This document shows, piece after piece, positions 13,368 through 14,595 of a DNA stretch of 14,595 nt. The notes beneath the pieces are model-generated. The model made no database searches and was not told where the DNA came from. It worked only from the letters and a program-made list of their open reading frames with translations. The stretch is from JBQTKD01 sp052389435. Lineage in GTDB: Bacteria; Actinomycetota; Actinomycetes; Sporichthyales; Sporichthyaceae. Within the stretch, counting starts at the first letter, position 1; each line of letters opens with the position of its first letter. The stretch covers positions 1 to 14,595 of the forward strand of contig JBQTIB010000138.1 in assembly GCA_052389435.1 (NCBI GenBank), in the 5' to 3' direction. The position numbers and the translations under genes are program-made.

Positions 13368-14591
13368 GTGGCAGCACCCCAGAACTACCTCGCAGTGATC
13401 AAGGTTGTCGGTATCGGCGGCGGTGGCGTCAACGCCATCAACCGCATGATCGAGGTCGGGCTGAAGGGCGTCGAGTTCATTGCGATCAACACCGACGCTC
13501 AGGCCCTCCTGATGAGCGACGCCGACGTCAAGCTCGACATCGGTCGCGAACTGACCCGTGGGTTGGGCGCGGGAGCCAACCCCGAGGTCGGTCGCAAGGC
13601 CGCGGAGGACCACCGCGACGAGATCGAAGAGGTGCTCCGCGGCGCCGACATGGTCTTCGTCACCGCAGGCGAAGGCGGCGGCACCGGCACCGGTGGGGCC
13701 CCCGTCGTGGCCGCCATCGCCAAGTCCCTCGGCGCCCTCACCATCGGCGTCGTCACCCGCCCCTTCAACTTCGAGGGGCGCCGCCGCTCCAACCAGGCGG
13801 GCGACGGCATCCAGCGCCTGCGCGAAGAGGTCGACACCCTCATCGTCATCCCGAACGACCGCCTGCTCTCGATCGCCGACTCCCAGGTCTCGGTGCTCGA
13901 CGCGTTCAAGTCCGCAGACCAGGTGCTGCTGTCCGGCGTCCAGGGCATCACCGACCTGATCACCACCCCGGGCCTGATCAACCTCGACTTCGCCGACGTC
14001 AAGTCGGTCATGTCCGGCGCGGGCTCCGCCCTCATGGGCATCGGCTCGGCCCGCGGCGAGGACCGGGCGATCATGGCCGCCGAGGCCGCGATCTCCTCCC
14101 CGCTGCTCGAGGCCTCCATCGAAGGCGCCCGCGGCGTGCTGCTCTCGATCTCCGGCGGCTCGAACCTCGGCCTGTTCGAGATCAACCACGCAGCCGAACT
14201 CGTCGCCCAGGTCGCGCACCCGGAGGCGAACATCATCTTCGGTGCGGTGATCGACGACGCCCTCGGCGACGAGGCCCGCGTCACCGTCATCGCCGCCGGC
14301 TTCGACGACGTCGAACCCGCCCAGACGGCCAAGGCGCCGGAACGTCGCCCGGCCACCGTGCCCGTCGACCAGCTCATCGAGGCTCCCGCCTCGGTCCTGG
14401 AGGCCGCTGCGAACCGCGACGCCGCCCCCCAGCGCGAGCGGGAGTACGAATACCAGGAGCAGCGCCAGCAGCCGCAGCGCCGCGAACCGGTCCGCGTCGA
14501 GGCGCGCCAGCAGGTGCCGCCGCAGAACGTTCGTCGTCAGCCCGAACCGATCGGCGCCGACGAACTCGACGTGCCGGACTTCATGAAGTAA
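13368..14591 (+). CDS. ftsZ: Cell division GTPase FtsZ
   Basis: Tubulin-like GTPase that forms the cytoplasmic Z ring. It has 407 residues from GTG 13368. The N-terminus NYLAVIKVVGIGGGGVNAIN (6-25) is the standard actinobacterial form. The tubulin signature GGGTGTG is at 103-109, RPFNFEGRRR at 131-140, and the T7 synergy loop NLDFADV at 205-211, where Asp207 and Asp210 serve GTP hydrolysis across the interface. The globular part ends near 315 (TVIAAGFDD). A charged, Gln/Arg-rich linker (about 318-393) follows, with EREYEYQEQRQQPQRR at 357-372. The extreme C-terminus GADELDVPDFMK is the conserved peptide that binds membrane tethers such as SepF. No ftsA lies nearby, as is normal in actinobacteria. 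The gene is complete; the window ends four bases after the TAA. Confidence 0.98.
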   Translation: MAAPQNYLAVIKVVGIGGGGVNAINRMIEVGLKGVEFIAINTDAQALLMSDADVKLDIGRELTRGLGAGANPEVGRKAAEDHRDEIEEVLRGADMVFVTAGEGGGTGTGGAPVVAAIAKSLGALTIGVVTRPFNFEGRRRSNQAGDGIQRLREEVDTLIVIPNDRLLSIADSQVSVLDAFKSADQVLLSGVQGITDLITTPGLINLDFADVKSVMSGAGSALMGIGSARGEDRAIMAAEAAISSPLLEASIEGARGVLLSISGGSNLGLFEINHAAELVAQVAHPEANIIFGAVIDDALGDEARVTVIAAGFDDVEPAQTAKAPERRPATVPVDQLIEAPASVLEAAANRDAAPQREREYEYQEQRQQPQRREPVRVEARQQVPPQNVRRQPEPIGADELDVPDFMK

Positions 14592-14595
14592 CAGT

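Overview
The window comes from a high-GC Actinomycetota chromosome and carries most of a dcw (division and cell wall) cluster. This rests on the very GC-rich codon use, GTG and TTG starts, the actinobacterial gene order ftsI-murE-murF-mraY-murD-ftsW-murG-murC-ftsQ-ftsZ with no ftsA, murB or ddl between, and an FtsZ with the actinobacterial N-terminus and a C-terminal tail ending DVPDFMK. The genus cannot be fixed from the sequence alone. No tRNA, rRNA, CRISPR array, insertion sequence or phage gene was seen.

Layout: (1) 1-1446 + is the 3' part of ftsI, cut by the window edge. (2) 1447-1599 is a short convergent gap. (3) 1600-2493 on the minus strand is a predicted secreted glycerophosphodiester phosphodiesterase, which interrupts the usual ftsI-murE junction. 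(4) 2494-2790 is a divergent control region with three consecutive stem-loops just before the phosphodiesterase start, a separate dyad nearer murE, and a TANNNT -10 box placed for leaderless transcription of murE. (5) 2791-12163 is a tight block: murE, murF, mraY, murD, ftsW, murG, murC. Junctions are GTGA, GTGA, TGATG, 23 bp, 12 bp and ATGA. (6) 12164-12408 is a non-coding gap with an 18-bp tandem repeat running into a 43-nt hairpin. (7) ftsQ (12409-13173). (8) 13174-13367 is the ftsZ promoter and leader region. (9) ftsZ (13368-14591).

Together MurC, MurD, MurE and MurF build UDP-MurNAc-pentapeptide in the cytoplasm. MraY and MurG turn it into lipid I and lipid II. FtsW and FtsI polymerise and crosslink septal peptidoglycan, FtsQ belongs to the divisome scaffold, and FtsZ forms the ring. 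The phosphodiesterase is the outsider; a role in envelope lipid or teichoic-acid turnover is only inferred.

The gene content is ordinary and I found no wholly new system. The points worth a second look are: ftsW, whose only start consistent with its strong Shine-Dalgarno is ATC, and whose product seems to lack the SEDS catalytic aspartate; the phosphodiesterase with a Glu-to-His change at a metal-ligand position; and several structured non-coding gaps (upstream of the phosphodiesterase and murE, murC-ftsQ, ftsQ-ftsZ).
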